Below, in pieces: positions 45,872 through 55,847 of a stretch of 64,000 nucleotides of DNA. The translations under genes were made by a program, and so were the position numbers. Position 1 is the first letter of the stretch. Each line of letters opens with the position of its first letter. The notes beneath the pieces are model-generated. The model was not told the origin of the DNA. It did not search any database and was given only the letters and a program-made list of their open reading frames with translations. This DNA comes from Halocaridina rubra (lineage: Eukaryota > Arthropoda > Malacostraca > Decapoda > Atyidae), in NCBI GenBank assembly GCA_037179515.1, contig JAXCGZ010011619.1:22501-86500 (forward strand). The letters are read 5' to 3'.

Positions 45872-46015
45872 ACAACGCGACATAAACCGTACACATTCTT
45901 AAAAAGATTTATTAGCATTTCAATTCATTTTTTCCACTTCATTAGGATAAAACCAAACTTTCATGATAAACTTTTATTTGGAATGAATCTTTCCCGTCAG
46001 CTAAATATCTTCAAC

Positions 46016-46017
<2 letters not shown>

Positions 46018-46106
<89 letters not shown>
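46018..46106. repeat. (GA)n microsatellite
   Basis: Pure GA run of about 89 bases, 150 bases after the previous one. Confidence 0.98.
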
Positions 46107-46108
<2 letters not shown>

Positions 46109-46843
46109 TGACGTACACGTTCTTGAAAACTCATCATTTTTACTTCCTCGACTGATTAAACTTGCGACAAATGGGTGTGGAATCCGGCCAATGGGGAATA
46201 AAGTGGCTATTTGTTTTGCAGCCAAGCAAGTTTCGACAGTAATTATTTTCTTTGTTTAGTTAATTGCAGAATTATTTGTCTGAATCTTATACACGCACTT
46301 ATTCATGCGGTGATATTCACATTCATCCACACGCACGTAATCGCACACACACGTATATAACCCTGCAAGTTATATATATTCTCAAACGCTTGACATTTAT
46401 ATTTGAAAAAAAAAAAACATACAGATTTAACAATCTTAAATAAACACGAACTGTTAAAGATATAAAAAGACTTTCCGGTGACTTTTCTCAGTAATAAACC
46501 AAGTAAAACCAAATCAAAAGAAAAACGGCAATAGTCAAAGACTATAAATACTTATGCAAATAAGCATAATCACGCTATATAATATCTGAATCTCTAAATA
46601 TAAGGATAAAAAGTAAAAAAACAAAAATAAGTATATTTTCTCGGGAGAGTTCAAAGAACAATTTTAATTTGATCAAATGGTGGAGCCTTTTGTCATCGAA
46701 TTAAGAAAGAGGAGAAAAAGAAAGACTACGGGTGTTAATACTTTTTCCTCATTTTTTTTTTTTGGGGGGGTCGAGTGTCCGTGTGTATATATTCACTGTT
46801 TACGTCTTCAATAACATTTAATTGTTGATAAAGCAACATTATT
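46107..46843. other. Unique AT-rich spacer, no gene seen
   Basis: Contains A-rich and T/G-rich short runs but no supported frame or element. Confidence 0.6.
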
Positions 46844-46851
46844 ATTATTAC

Positions 46852-46889
<38 letters not shown>
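46844..46889. repeat. (ATT)n microsatellite
   Basis: About 15 ATT units with one ACC interruption. Confidence 0.95.
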
Positions 46890-46891
<2 letters not shown>

Positions 46892-46958
46892 TACTTCTTA
46901 ACTTTACAGAGAGTAGTGGGTGTGTGGTTGGATTATGAAATATAGACGTTTGTCTGTC

Positions 46959-47027
46959 GTCGTGGCCCATTCGTCAAGGTGGCATGCTTCTGCAACTTAC
47001 AATACGAGTTCGTGTCCCCTTAGGGAC
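46959..47027 (+). repeat. tRNA-like sequence (SINE head)
   Basis: TGGCCCATTCGTCAAGGTGG fits a D-arm/A-box region and GAGTTCGTGTCCC a B-box; the ends GTC and GAC can pair. It is followed within 30 bases by (TA)n. Most likely a SINE rather than a working tRNA, because the anticodon arm is not clear. Confidence 0.5.
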
Positions 47028-47050
47028 TAAAAAGTTTTTCATCGGTGACA

Positions 47051-47052
<2 letters not shown>

Positions 47053-47138
<86 letters not shown>
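47053..47138. repeat. (TA)n microsatellite
   Basis: Pure TA run following the tRNA-like sequence. 47139-47506 is unique, with no gene seen. Confidence 0.97.
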
Positions 47139-47140
<2 letters not shown>

Positions 47141-47503
47141 TACTGATAGCATAATGATGAAAAACTTGATGTAAAAAAGAAAAGTAATACAAGACTTGCA
47201 TCTCTTTACCTCAACTGCAAAGTACAAGATATAATTTGAATATATTTCACTCTAAGCTCTTTCTCAATGTTTGCTATGAGTATTTTATAAAGAGAGAATA
47301 GTTATATTTCTGTCACTCCTCAATAATTCGTTGATGCCTGTTGCATAAGGTATTCATTTCAAAGAAACGTAATAACTTATTCTTCTAATTTCTGGAGCTA
47401 TCATTTCTTTTTTGTATTAATTATTGTTATATAATCCCCTTTAATATCCTCTCTTGATCTTTTATATTCCAACAGCATTTTAATGCACTTTCAGCTCTTA
47501 ATG

Positions 47504-47506
<3 letters not shown>

Positions 47507-47594
<88 letters not shown>
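47507..47594. repeat. (CT)n microsatellite
   Basis: CT run with one CCT slip; a short second CT run lies at 47629-47648. Confidence 0.97.
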
Positions 47595-47599
<5 letters not shown>

Positions 47600-47648
47600 G
47601 TACATAAATCACCCCACGCATTACAAGACTCTCTCTCTCTCTCTCTCT

Positions 47649-48211
47649 AAAACTATTTTTTACTCCATTATAATTCCAGTTTTCAGTTTCCTTAGCATTT
47701 AATACACTTGATCGTCCCCCATGGCTGGTGAAGGTTTCCTTAAACGAATTAGGTTGTCACTATATTCACTATGAAATACTCCATTATTTAAATGACATTT
47801 GTGGGTTATATCCTCCCTCATTCACAGTGAGGATTGGAATACTATTTTGATGATCCAGATAGCGATTATAATTAGGAGTGAAAATTTTATTGATGATTAA
47901 ATATTTACTGATCTAAACTTAAAACTTTCTCTGCATATCTTTATTGATTTGGATTGAGGATTTGAATACTATTTTGATAAGTTTTATAACGATTATGATG
48001 ATGGTGATTGCATGACTATATAGGTGATTAATTAATATTTGAATTATTACTATGACAAAGTTTTTTCTCCGTATTTTTTCGTCGACCACAGTCAATTTTT
48101 TTTTCAATTATTTTTTTTTATTTCTGTGAAAATTACTTTCTGTATTTTTTTTTAAATAATTGTTTGCAAAAAAATATATGTTTGAGGGAATTTAAGAAAA
48201 GAGGTAAGAAT

Positions 48212-48220
<9 letters not shown>
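47649..48220. other. Unique AT-rich spacer, no gene seen
   Basis: A loose internal repeat of GGATTGGAATACTATTTTGAT occurs at about 47831 and 47952 (GGATTTGAATACTATTTTGAT), suggesting an old local duplication of about 120 bp. Confidence 0.5.
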
Positions 48221-48261
<41 letters not shown>

Positions 48262-48290
48262 ACGCACACACACATGCGCACACACACACG
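48221..48290. repeat. (TA)n and broken (CA)n
   Basis: TA run to 48258 followed by CACGCACACACACATGCGC-type sequence. Confidence 0.93.
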
Positions 48291-48404
48291 CATATATGTA
48301 TGAAAGCATTTTATGAGAAACACGTGAGTGTTGTAAATATGAATTTTAGATTTTGAAAGTAATACCAGGAAACAGTATACTTAGGTAATTCGTTGTTTAA
48401 CGAG
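48291..48404. repeat. Direct repeat, left copy (flanks LINE-A copy 15)
   Basis: 114 bases beginning CATATATGTATGAA and ending TTTAACGAG; matches 48996-49109 with 7 mismatches. The LINE-A copy begins 2 bases after it. Confidence 0.9.
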
Positions 48405-48406
48405 TT

Positions 48407-48980
48407 CCTTCAGGCACATGGATAAGGAAATGTTCAGAAATATTTATGTAATCTTTGTGAGGCCAAAGCTTGAATATACAGCCCGCGTTTGGAATCCGCA
48501 CTTGAAAAAGCACGTAGCTAAACTTGAAAAAGTTCAAAGGCATGCCACGGAACTGGTGCCAGAAATACACAATCTCAGTTATGATGAGAGGTTGAGGGAA
48601 TTAGACTTACCATCACTCGAAGCTAGAAGATTGAGGGGGGATATGGTGACAATCTTTATATTCCCTCATGGTTATGATAGAGTGGATAGGGATCGATATT
48701 TTGATATGGCTGGCTCTAGATCTAGAGGTCATAGTTTGAAGCTTCATAAGAGAACTTGTTTACAGGATGTAAGGAAGTACTTTTTTTTTGTGTAAGAGTA
48801 GTTGATAATTGGAATTCGCTAAGCGAGGAGGTAGTTAATGCTAACTCAATCCATAGTTTTAAGGATAAGTATGATAAATGTCACTAAGTACAAAATGGAA
48901 CCGATCAGGAGACGTGAAGATATAAGCTTTGGGCTCTTTCCCGTAAGCACAATTAGGTAATCACAATTAGGTAATCACAC
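48407..48980 (+). mobile_element. LINE-A copy 15, 3' fragment between long direct repeats
   Basis: Starts CCTTCAGGCACATGG, without a CA tract at the 5' junction. ORF2 C-terminal codons run 48418-48795 and then shift at a T8 tract (TTTTTTTTGTG). The 3' UTR and two tail units are present, followed by ACACACGCATAC. Confidence 0.92.
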
Positions 48981-48995
48981 ACACGCATACTCATA

Positions 48996-49109
48996 CATAT
49001 ATGTATGAATGGATTTTACGAGAAACACGTGAGTGTTGTAAATATGATTTATAGATTTTGAAAGGAATACCAGGAAACAGTTTACTTAGGTAATTCGTTG
49101 TTTAACGAG
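48996..49109. repeat. Direct repeat, right copy
   Basis: Second copy of the 114-base sequence, 15 bases after the tail of LINE-A copy 15. Confidence 0.9.
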
Positions 49110-49157
49110 GTTTCCCTCTTGTAGTCTAAATAATCACTTAAACACACACACACACAG

Positions 49158-49819
49158 AGTTCCAGGAGCTGAATATGGAAAATGATGCCATGAAAACTTC
49201 CTTTGCTGATGCACTAAAGGGGAATGTGGCAGTAAAAGAGGCTGTAAAGGTGGTGGCACTGGAAAACATACAAACAGTTGACTATAAAGAGACAGTAATC
49301 GAAAAAATGAAAGACGTTGTGATGGAAAGGGCAAACCCACTCATCAGACAGGCACTTGATAAGGAGAAGACAGTGGTAATCTCAGGCATAAATGAATCCC
49401 AGGAGCCAACATGGCAGGGGAGACTTGAAGAAAATAAAGCTAGCGTTGTAGACCTGATAAGAAAGCTTGGAGTAGTATGTGGTCCTGAGGATATTGTAAA
49501 CATACACCAACTAGGTAAATATTCGAGGGAAGGAAAGCCGAGACCAACAAAAGTAACCTTTGAGAGAAGGGAAACATGTAGGGAAATATTGTTGAGAAAA
49601 AAAAGTCTAAAAGACCTTCAAGAATGCAAAGAAGTGTTCATTAGACAATACAGAACACAGGAAGAGATGGAAAAGATCAAAAACTTGTTGCAAGAGGCAA
49701 GAAGGTTAAATGATGAAAGAAATGAAGAAGAGAAGAAAAATTTTCGTTACAGAATACTTCCAGACAAAGGGGAGATAAAGAAGATAATGACAGTAGATCA
49801 GGGGATGGGGCCTCATTAA
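49158..49819 (+). CDS. LINE-A ORF1, C-terminal half, open
   Basis: Open from the truncation to the TAA at 49817-49819. It holds the end of the coiled coil, the RRM-like domain (KTVVISGINESQEPTW, DIVNIHQLGKYSREGKPRP, TKVTFERRETCREILL) and the basic C-terminal region. Position 49629-49631 is a Glu codon where copy 10 has a stop. Confidence 0.85.
49738..49744 (+). promoter_or_regulatory. Candidate -1 frameshift heptamer A AAT TTT (copy 16)
   Basis: ORF1 reads AAG AAA AAT TTT CGT here. The -1 frame has its last upstream stop (TGA) at 49723-49725 and then stays open into ORF2, so the heptamer lies 13 bases inside the usable window. A shift would fuse ORF1 to ORF2 at this point. Confidence 0.55.
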
Positions 49820-49821
49820 GA

Positions 49822-52644
49822 TTGTTATACACAAATGCTGATGGATTAGCTGGTAAGGCAGTAGAATTAAAAGATAGGATTCACAACAGTAAGGCAAATA
49901 TAGTAGCAATTACAGAGACTAAGTTGAGTGAGGACATAAACAGTGTCACAGTTTTTCCTAAGGGCTTCAGAATACTAAGGGTTGAAAGATCTGAGAGGAC
50001 TGGTGGAGGGATAGCACTGCTCATAAGTGAAAGGATTCAAGTCGAAGAAATAAACTTGGCTATAGAAAGTGAGTTCAGGGAATTTCTTGTTGCTCGCATA
50101 AATACTGGGTCAGAGAGCATTATAATAACTGTTGTATACAACCCACCAAGGAACCAAAATAGGCTTGAAATTTATGAGGAAAGTCATATAGGTACTATTG
50201 AAGTCATAAACTCAGTTGTTAGCATGGCACGGGAGAAAAAATGTAGGATTTTGATTATGGGAGACTTTAATCATAAAGAGATAGAATGGATAAATCTTGA
50301 CCCACACAGTGGTGAGGACTCATTTGGGGCAAGATTCCTAGATTGCGTACAAGGGAATTTCCTACACCAACATGTAATGGAACCAACAAGAGCCAGGGGT
50401 GGGGATGAGCCATCACTACTTGATCTAGTGTTCACAGATAATGTGTTGGATATTGAAAATATTGAGTATGAACCACCAATTGGAAAGAGTGACCACTGTG
50501 TGTTGTTGATGGAGTATATCATTGAAGACATTCTTCCTGAGAGTAGAGGCACTGAGGACATGAGGAGGAACTATCCGAAAGGAGATTACATCAAAATGAA
50601 TGAGCTTTTTGCAGTTATTGACTGGAGAACCTTATTTTACAACAAATCTGTACAAGAAATGTATGACATCTTTTGTGAGAAATATGGGAAGATAGTAGAT
50701 TGCTGCATACCTGTCACCAAAGTAGGTGTAATTCATGCCAGAGAGAAATGGTTCAATAATGGGTGTAAAAGAGCTAAGGAGTGGAGAGACAAATGCTGGA
50801 AAAGGTATAGAAGGAGAAAAAACATAAATGCCTGGCAAACCTACAAAAGAGCAAGAAATGACTACCTAAGTAAAAGGAGAGAGGCAGAGAGAGATTATGA
50901 GAGGGACATCACCAGGAAGGCTAAAGAAAATCCCAAGCTTTTCCACAGCCTTATCAGAGGAAAACTGAAGGTAAAAGAACAGGTTTTAAGGCTAAAGAGA
51001 GCGGATGGAAGCATCACTGAGACGGACGAAGAGATCTGCAAAGAATTGAACAAGGAGTTTCAGTCAGTATTTACAGTAGAAAATACCCCACCCCCTCAGA
51101 TTGCAGTGATAGAAGCTCAAGGGCCGGTATTAGAGAACATCAACCTTACAGCCACAGAGGTATGCAAAGCGCTGATGGATTTAGATGTTCATAAAGCTAC
51201 AGGTCCTGATGACATATCCCCTCATGTGCTTAAAAAATGCGCAAACACAATATCAGTGGCACTAAGTATCATATTTAAGGAGTCACTGGAGTCAGGGGAG
51301 ATTCCAAGATGCTGGAAACAAGCAAATGTGATACCTATCTTCAAAAAGGGAAGGAGGGATACGGCTCTGAACTATAGACCAGTTTCCATGACCAGCATAG
51401 TTTGCAAAGTTATGGAGAAACTACTAAGGAAACATATCTCTCTTCACTTGGAATCCTTCAACTTTTTGTCAGTGAGGCAACATGGCTTCAGAGAAGGAAG
51501 ATCAACAGTAACAAACTTATTAGAATTTTATGATGAGGTAAGCCAAATCTTACAGGAAAGAGAGGGCTGGGCAGATTGTATATTCCCAGACTTCCAGAAA
51601 GCGTTTGACACTGTTCCACATGGGAGACTTATTAGGAAGCTGCAATCAATGGCTAGAATAGGTGGAAATGTCTTGGAATGGATAAAAACTTACCTAGAAG
51701 GAAGGGAACAGAGGGTTAGAGTAAGACACTCAGTGTCTGAATGGAGAAGAGTTAGTAGTGGAGTTCCACAGGGTTCAGTTTTAGGGCCACTTTTGTTCCT
51801 TGTATATGTAAATGACCTACCAGAGTCTGTAAATTCATTCATGAATATGTTTGCAGATGATGCAAAGATTGTGAAGAAAGTAAAAAACGAGAACAATGGT
51901 AGAGAACTTCAGGAGGATCTAAATAATCTGCATGAGTGGTCAGAAAAGTGGCTAATGAAATTCAATACCTCAAAATGTAAGGTAATGAGAATGGGTACAA
52001 GTGCAAGAAGGCCCAAGCTTGACTACTCGGTGGCTGGAGTACAACTTCAAAAGACAGAAAATGAGAGAGATCTAGGAGTAAACATACTGGCAGATTTGTC
52101 TCCAGAAATACATATAAATGGCGTAGTAAGGGCAGCATATGCATTCTTATCAAATGTAAGGGTAGCCTTCAGGCACATGGACAAGGAAATGTTCAGAAAT
52201 ATTTATGTAACCTATGTGAGGCCAAAACTCGAATATGCAGCCCCCTTTTGGAATCCGCACTTGAAAAAGCACATAGCTAAGCTTGAAAAAGTTCAAAGAC
52301 ATGCCACGAAACTGGTGCCAGAAATACGCAATCTCGGTTATGATGAGAGGCTGAGGGAATTAGACTTGCCATCACTCGAAGCTAGAAGAGTAAGGGGGGA
52401 TATGGTGACAGTCTTTAAATTCCTTCATGGTTATGATAGAGTGGATAGGGATCGATATTTCGATATTGCTGGCTCTAGAACTAGAGGTCATAGTTTGAAG
52501 CTTCGTAAGAAAACTTCTTTGCAGGATGTAAGGAAATACTTTTTCAGTGTAAGAGTAGTTGATAATTGGAATTCGCTAAGCGAGGAGGTAGTTAATGCTA
52601 TCTCAATCCATAGTTTTAAGGACAGGTACGATAAGTATCACTAG
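49822..52644 (+). CDS. LINE-A ORF2: EN-RT protein, uninterrupted
   Basis: 940 codons counted from a TTG; the -1 frame is open from 49726. The first in-frame ATG is at 50224, inside EN, so translation must begin by another route. EN (about residues 1-230): TNADGL, ITETKLS, IMGDFNHKEIEW, GKSDHC. Basic linker to about 450, containing AREKWFNNGCKRAKEW. RT (about 455-720): YRPVSMTS, FPDFQKAFDT with the first catalytic Asp (Pro where other copies have Leu), SGVPQGSVLGPLLF, MFADDAKI. The C-terminal domain ends [10 protein letters not shown] at a TAG (others have TAA). The order EN, RT and C-terminal region is that of CR1/L2-group LINEs. Function: nicking of target DNA and priming of reverse transcription there. 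Confidence 0.9.
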   Translation: MLYTNADGLAGKAVELKDRIHNSKANIVAITETKLSEDINSVTVFPKGFRILRVERSERTGGGIALLISERIQVEEINLAIESEFREFLVARINTGSESIIITVVYNPPRNQNRLEIYEESHIGTIEVINSVVSMAREKKCRILIMGDFNHKEIEWINLDPHSGEDSFGARFLDCVQGNFLHQHVMEPTRARGGDEPSLLDLVFTDNVLDIENIEYEPPIGKSDHCVLLMEYIIEDILPESRGTEDMRRNYPKGDYIKMNELFAVIDWRTLFYNKSVQEMYDIFCEKYGKIVDCCIPVTKVGVIHAREKWFNNGCKRAKEWRDKCWKRYRRRKNINAWQTYKRARNDYLSKRREAERDYERDITRKAKENPKLFHSLIRGKLKVKEQVLRLKRADGSITETDEEICKELNKEFQSVFTVENTPPPQIAVIEAQGPVLENINLTATEVCKALMDLDVHKATGPDDISPHVLKKCANTISVALSIIFKESLESGEIPRCWKQANVIPIFKKGRRDTALNYRPVSMTSIVCKVMEKLLRKHISLHLESFNFLSVRQHGFREGRSTVTNLLEFYDEVSQILQEREGWADCIFPDFQKAFDTVPHGRLIRKLQSMARIGGNVLEWIKTYLEGREQRVRVRHSVSEWRRVSSGVPQGSVLGPLLFLVYVNDLPESVNSFMNMFADDAKIVKKVKNENNGRELQEDLNNLHEWSEKWLMKFNTSKCKVMRMGTSARRPKLDYSVAGVQLQKTENERDLGVNILADLSPEIHINGVVRAAYAFLSNVRVAFRHMDKEMFRNIYVTYVRPKLEYAAPFWNPHLKKHIAKLEKVQRHATKLVPEIRNLGYDERLRELDLPSLEARRVRGDMVTVFKFLHGYDRVDRDRYFDIAGSRTRGHSLKLRKKTSLQDVRKYFFSVRVVDNWNSLSEEVVNAISIHSFKDRYDKYH

Positions 52645-52668
52645 GTCTAAAATGGAACCGATCAGGAG

Positions 52669-52701
52669 ACGGGAAGATACGAACTTTGGGCTCTTTCCCG
52701 T
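52669..52701 (+). promoter_or_regulatory. LINE-A 3' UTR hairpin (copy 16)
   Basis: Outer stem ACGGGAAGA with CTTTCCCGT is intact; the inner stem is weakened, GAAC instead of GAGC opposite GCTC. Confidence 0.55.
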
Positions 52702-52732
52702 AAACACAATTAGGAAATCACAATTAGGTAAT

Positions 52733-52768
52733 CACACACACACACAAACACACACACACACACACACA
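52733..52768. repeat. (CA)n between LINE-A copies 16 and 17
   Basis: CA run with one AAAC variant, joining the tail of copy 16 to the truncated start of copy 17. Confidence 0.97.
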
Positions 52769-52806
52769 AGAAGGCTAAATGATGAAAGAAATGAAGAAGA
52801 GAAGGA

Positions 52807-52813
52807 AAATTTT
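52807..52813 (+). promoter_or_regulatory. Candidate -1 frameshift heptamer (copy 17)
   Basis: ORF1 reads GAA AAT TTT TGT; the preceding codon differs from other copies (GAA for AAA) but the heptamer A AAT TTT is unchanged. Confidence 0.45.
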
Positions 52814-55713
52814 TGTTACAGAGTACTTCCAGACAAAGGGGAGATAAAGAAGATAATGACAGAAGATCAGGGGATGGGGCCTCATTAAGACTGTTATATA
52901 CAAATGCTGATGGATTAGCTGGTAAGGCAGTAGAATTAAAAGATAGGATTCACAACAGTAAGGCAGATATAGTAGCAATTACAGAGACTAAGTTGAGTGA
53001 GGACATAAACAGTGTCACAGTTTTTCCTAAGGGCTTCAGAATACTAAGGGTTGAAAGATCTGAGAGGACTGGTGGAGGGATAGCACAGCTCATAAGTGAG
53101 AGGATTCAAGTTGAAGAAATAAACTTGGCTATAAAAAGTGAGTTCAAGGAATTTCTTGTTGCTCGCATAAATACTGGGTCAGAGAGCATTATAATAACTG
53201 TTGTATACAACCCACCAAGGAACCAAAATAGGCTTGAAATTTATGAGGAAAGTCATATAGGTACTATTGAAGTCATAAACTCAGTTGTTAACATGGCACG
53301 GGAGAAAAAATGTAGGATTTTGATTATGGGAGACTTTAATCATAAAGAGATAGATTGGATAAATCTTGACCCACACAGTGGTGAGGACTCATTCGGGGCA
53401 AGATTCCTAGATTGCGTACAAGGGAATTTCCTACACCAACATGTAATGGAACCAACAAGGGCCAAGGGTGGGGATGAGCCATCACTACTTGATCTAGTGT
53501 TCACAGATAATGTGTTGGATATTGAAAATATTGAGTATGAACCACCAATTGGAAAGAGTGACCACTGTGTGTTGTTGATGGAGTATATCATTGAAGATAT
53601 TCTTCCTGAGAGTAGAGGCACTGAGGACATGAGGAGGAACTATCCGAAAGGAGATTACATCAAAATGAATGAGCTTTTTGCAGTTATTGACTGGAGAACC
53701 TTATTTTACAACAAATCTGTACAAGAAATGTATGACATCTTTTGTGAGAAATATGGGAAGATAGTAGATTGCTGCATACCTGTCACCAAAGTAGGTGTAA
53801 TTCATGCCAGAGAGAAATGGTTCGATAATGGGTGTAAAAGAGCTAAGGAGTGGAGAGACAAATGCTGGAAAAGGTATAGGAGGAGAAAAAACATAAATGC
53901 ATGGCAAACCTACAAAAGAGCAAGAAATGACTACCTAAGTAAAAGGAAAGAGGCAGAGAGAGATTATGAGACGGACATCACCAGGAAGGCTAAAGAAAAT
54001 CCCTAGCTTTTCCACAGCTTTATCAGAGGAAAACTGAAGGTAAAAGAACAGGTTTTAAGGCTAAAGAGAGCGGATGGAAGCATCACTGAGACGGATGAAG
54101 AGATCTGCAAAGAATTGAACAAGGAGTTTCAGTCAGTATTTACAGTAGAAAATACCCCACCCCCTCAGATTGCAGTGATAGAAGCTCAAGGGCCGGTATT
54201 AGAGAACATCAACCTTACAGCCACAGAGGTATGCAAAGCGCTGATGGATTTAGATGTTCATAAAGCTACAGGCTCTGATGACATATCCCCTCATGTGCTT
54301 AAAAAATGCGCAAACACAATATCAGTGGCACTAAGTATCATATTTAAGGAGTCAACGGAGTCGGGGGAGATTCCAAGATGCTGGAAACAAGCAAATGTGA
54401 TACCTATTTTCAAAAAGGGAAGGAGGGATACGGCTCTGAACTATAGACCAGTTTCCTTGACCAGCATAGTTTGCAAAGTTATGGAGAAACTACTAAGGAA
54501 ACATATCTCTCTTCACTTGGAATCCTTCAACTTTTTGTCAGTGAGGCAACATGGCTTCAGAGAAGGTAGATCAACAGTAACAAACTTATTAGAATTTTAT
54601 GATGAGGTAAGCCAAATCTTACAGGAAAGAGAGGGCTGGGCAGATTGCATATTCCTAGACTTCCACAAAGCGTTTGACACTGTTCCACATGGGAGACTTA
54701 TTAGGAAGCTGCACTCAATGGCTAGAATAGGTGGAAATGTTTTGGAATGGATAAAAACTTACTTAGAAGGAAGGGAACAGAGGGTTAGAGTAAGACACTC
54801 AGTGTCTGAATGGAGAAGAGTTAGTAGTGGAGTTCCACAGGGTTCAGTTTTAGGGCCACTTTTGTTCCTTGTATATGTAAATGACCTACCAGAGTCTGTA
54901 AATTCATTCATGAATATGTTTGCAGATGATGCAAAGATTGTGAAGAAAGTAAAAAACGAGAACAATGGTAGAGAACTTCAGGAGGATCTAAATAATCTGC
55001 ATGAGTGGTCAGAAAAGTGGCTAATGAAATTCAATACTTCAAAATGTAAGGTAATGAGAATGGGTACAAGTGCAAGAAGGCCCAAGCTTGACTACTCGGT
55101 GGCTGGAGTACAACTTCAAGAGACAGAAAATGAGAGAGACCTAGGAGTAAACATACTGGCAGATTTGTCTCCAGAAATACATATAAATGGCATAGTAAGG
55201 GTAGCATATGCATTCTTATCAAATGTAAGGGTAGCCTTCAGGCACATGGACAAGGAAATGTTCAGAAATATTTATGTAACCTATGTGAGGCCAAAACTCG
55301 AATATGCAGCCCCCTTTTGGAATCCGCACTTGAAAAAACACATAGCTAAGCTTGAAAAAGTTCAAAGACATGCCACGAAACTGGTGCCAGAAATACGCAA
55401 TCTCAGTTATGATGAGAGGCTGAGGGAATTAGACTTACCATCACTCGAAGCTAGAAGAGTAAGGGGGGATATGGTGACAGTCTTTAAATTCCTTCATGGT
55501 TATGATAGAGTGGATAGGGATCGATATTTCGATATGGATGGCTCTAGAACTAGAGGGCATAGTTTGAAGCTTCGTAAGAAAACTTCTTTGCAGGATGTAA
55601 GGAAATACTTTTTCAGTGTAAGAGTAGTTGATAATTGGAATTCGCTAAGCGAGGAGGTAGTTAATGCTATCTCAATCCATAGTTTTAAGGACAGGTACGA
55701 TAAGTATCACTAA
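52813..55713 (+). pseudogene. LINE-A ORF2 of copy 17, one nonsense codon
   Basis: The frame is open from the overlap to 54006, where AATCCCTAG replaces AATCCCAAG (TAG at 54004-54006), and then runs in the same frame to 55713. EN and RT motifs are otherwise as in copy 16, with LDFHKAFDT (His for Gln), KATGSDD (Ser for Pro) and MDGSRTRG (Asp for Ala). Confidence 0.9.
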
Positions 55714-55804
55714 GTCTAAAATGGAACCGATCAGGAGACGGGAAGATACGAGCTTTGGGCTCGTTCCCGTAAACACAATTAGGTAATCACAATTAGGTAA
55801 TCAC

Positions 55805-55847
55805 ACACACAATTAGGTAATCACAATTAGGTAATCACACACACACT
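55805..55847 (+). mobile_element. Tail-only LINE-A insertion
   Basis: After the tail and short CA run of copy 17, a second complete tail module (two AATTAGGTAATCAC units, 55811-55838) stands alone between CA runs. It is either an extremely 5'-truncated insertion or a tail duplication. Confidence 0.6.

Larger units (their letters stand above)
49156..52734 (+). mobile_element. LINE-A copy 16, ORF2 intact, 5'-truncated in ORF1
   Basis: Starts within ORF1 (AGAGTTCCAGGAGC) after (CA)n at 49142-49155. It contains the second half of ORF1 without a break, the complete overlapping ORF2 and the 3' UTR with hairpin and tail. It is the first of a head-to-tail train of four copies (16-19). It lacks the ORF1 coiled coil and 5' UTR, so it is not expected to be autonomous. 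Confidence 0.95.
52767..55804 (+). mobile_element. LINE-A copy 17, truncated at the end of ORF1
   Basis: Starts AAGAAGGCTAAATG, about 33 codons before the ORF1 stop, so it includes the ORF1/ORF2 overlap and all of ORF2. A single nonsense codon disables ORF2. Ends with two tail units and (CA)n. Confidence 0.94.
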
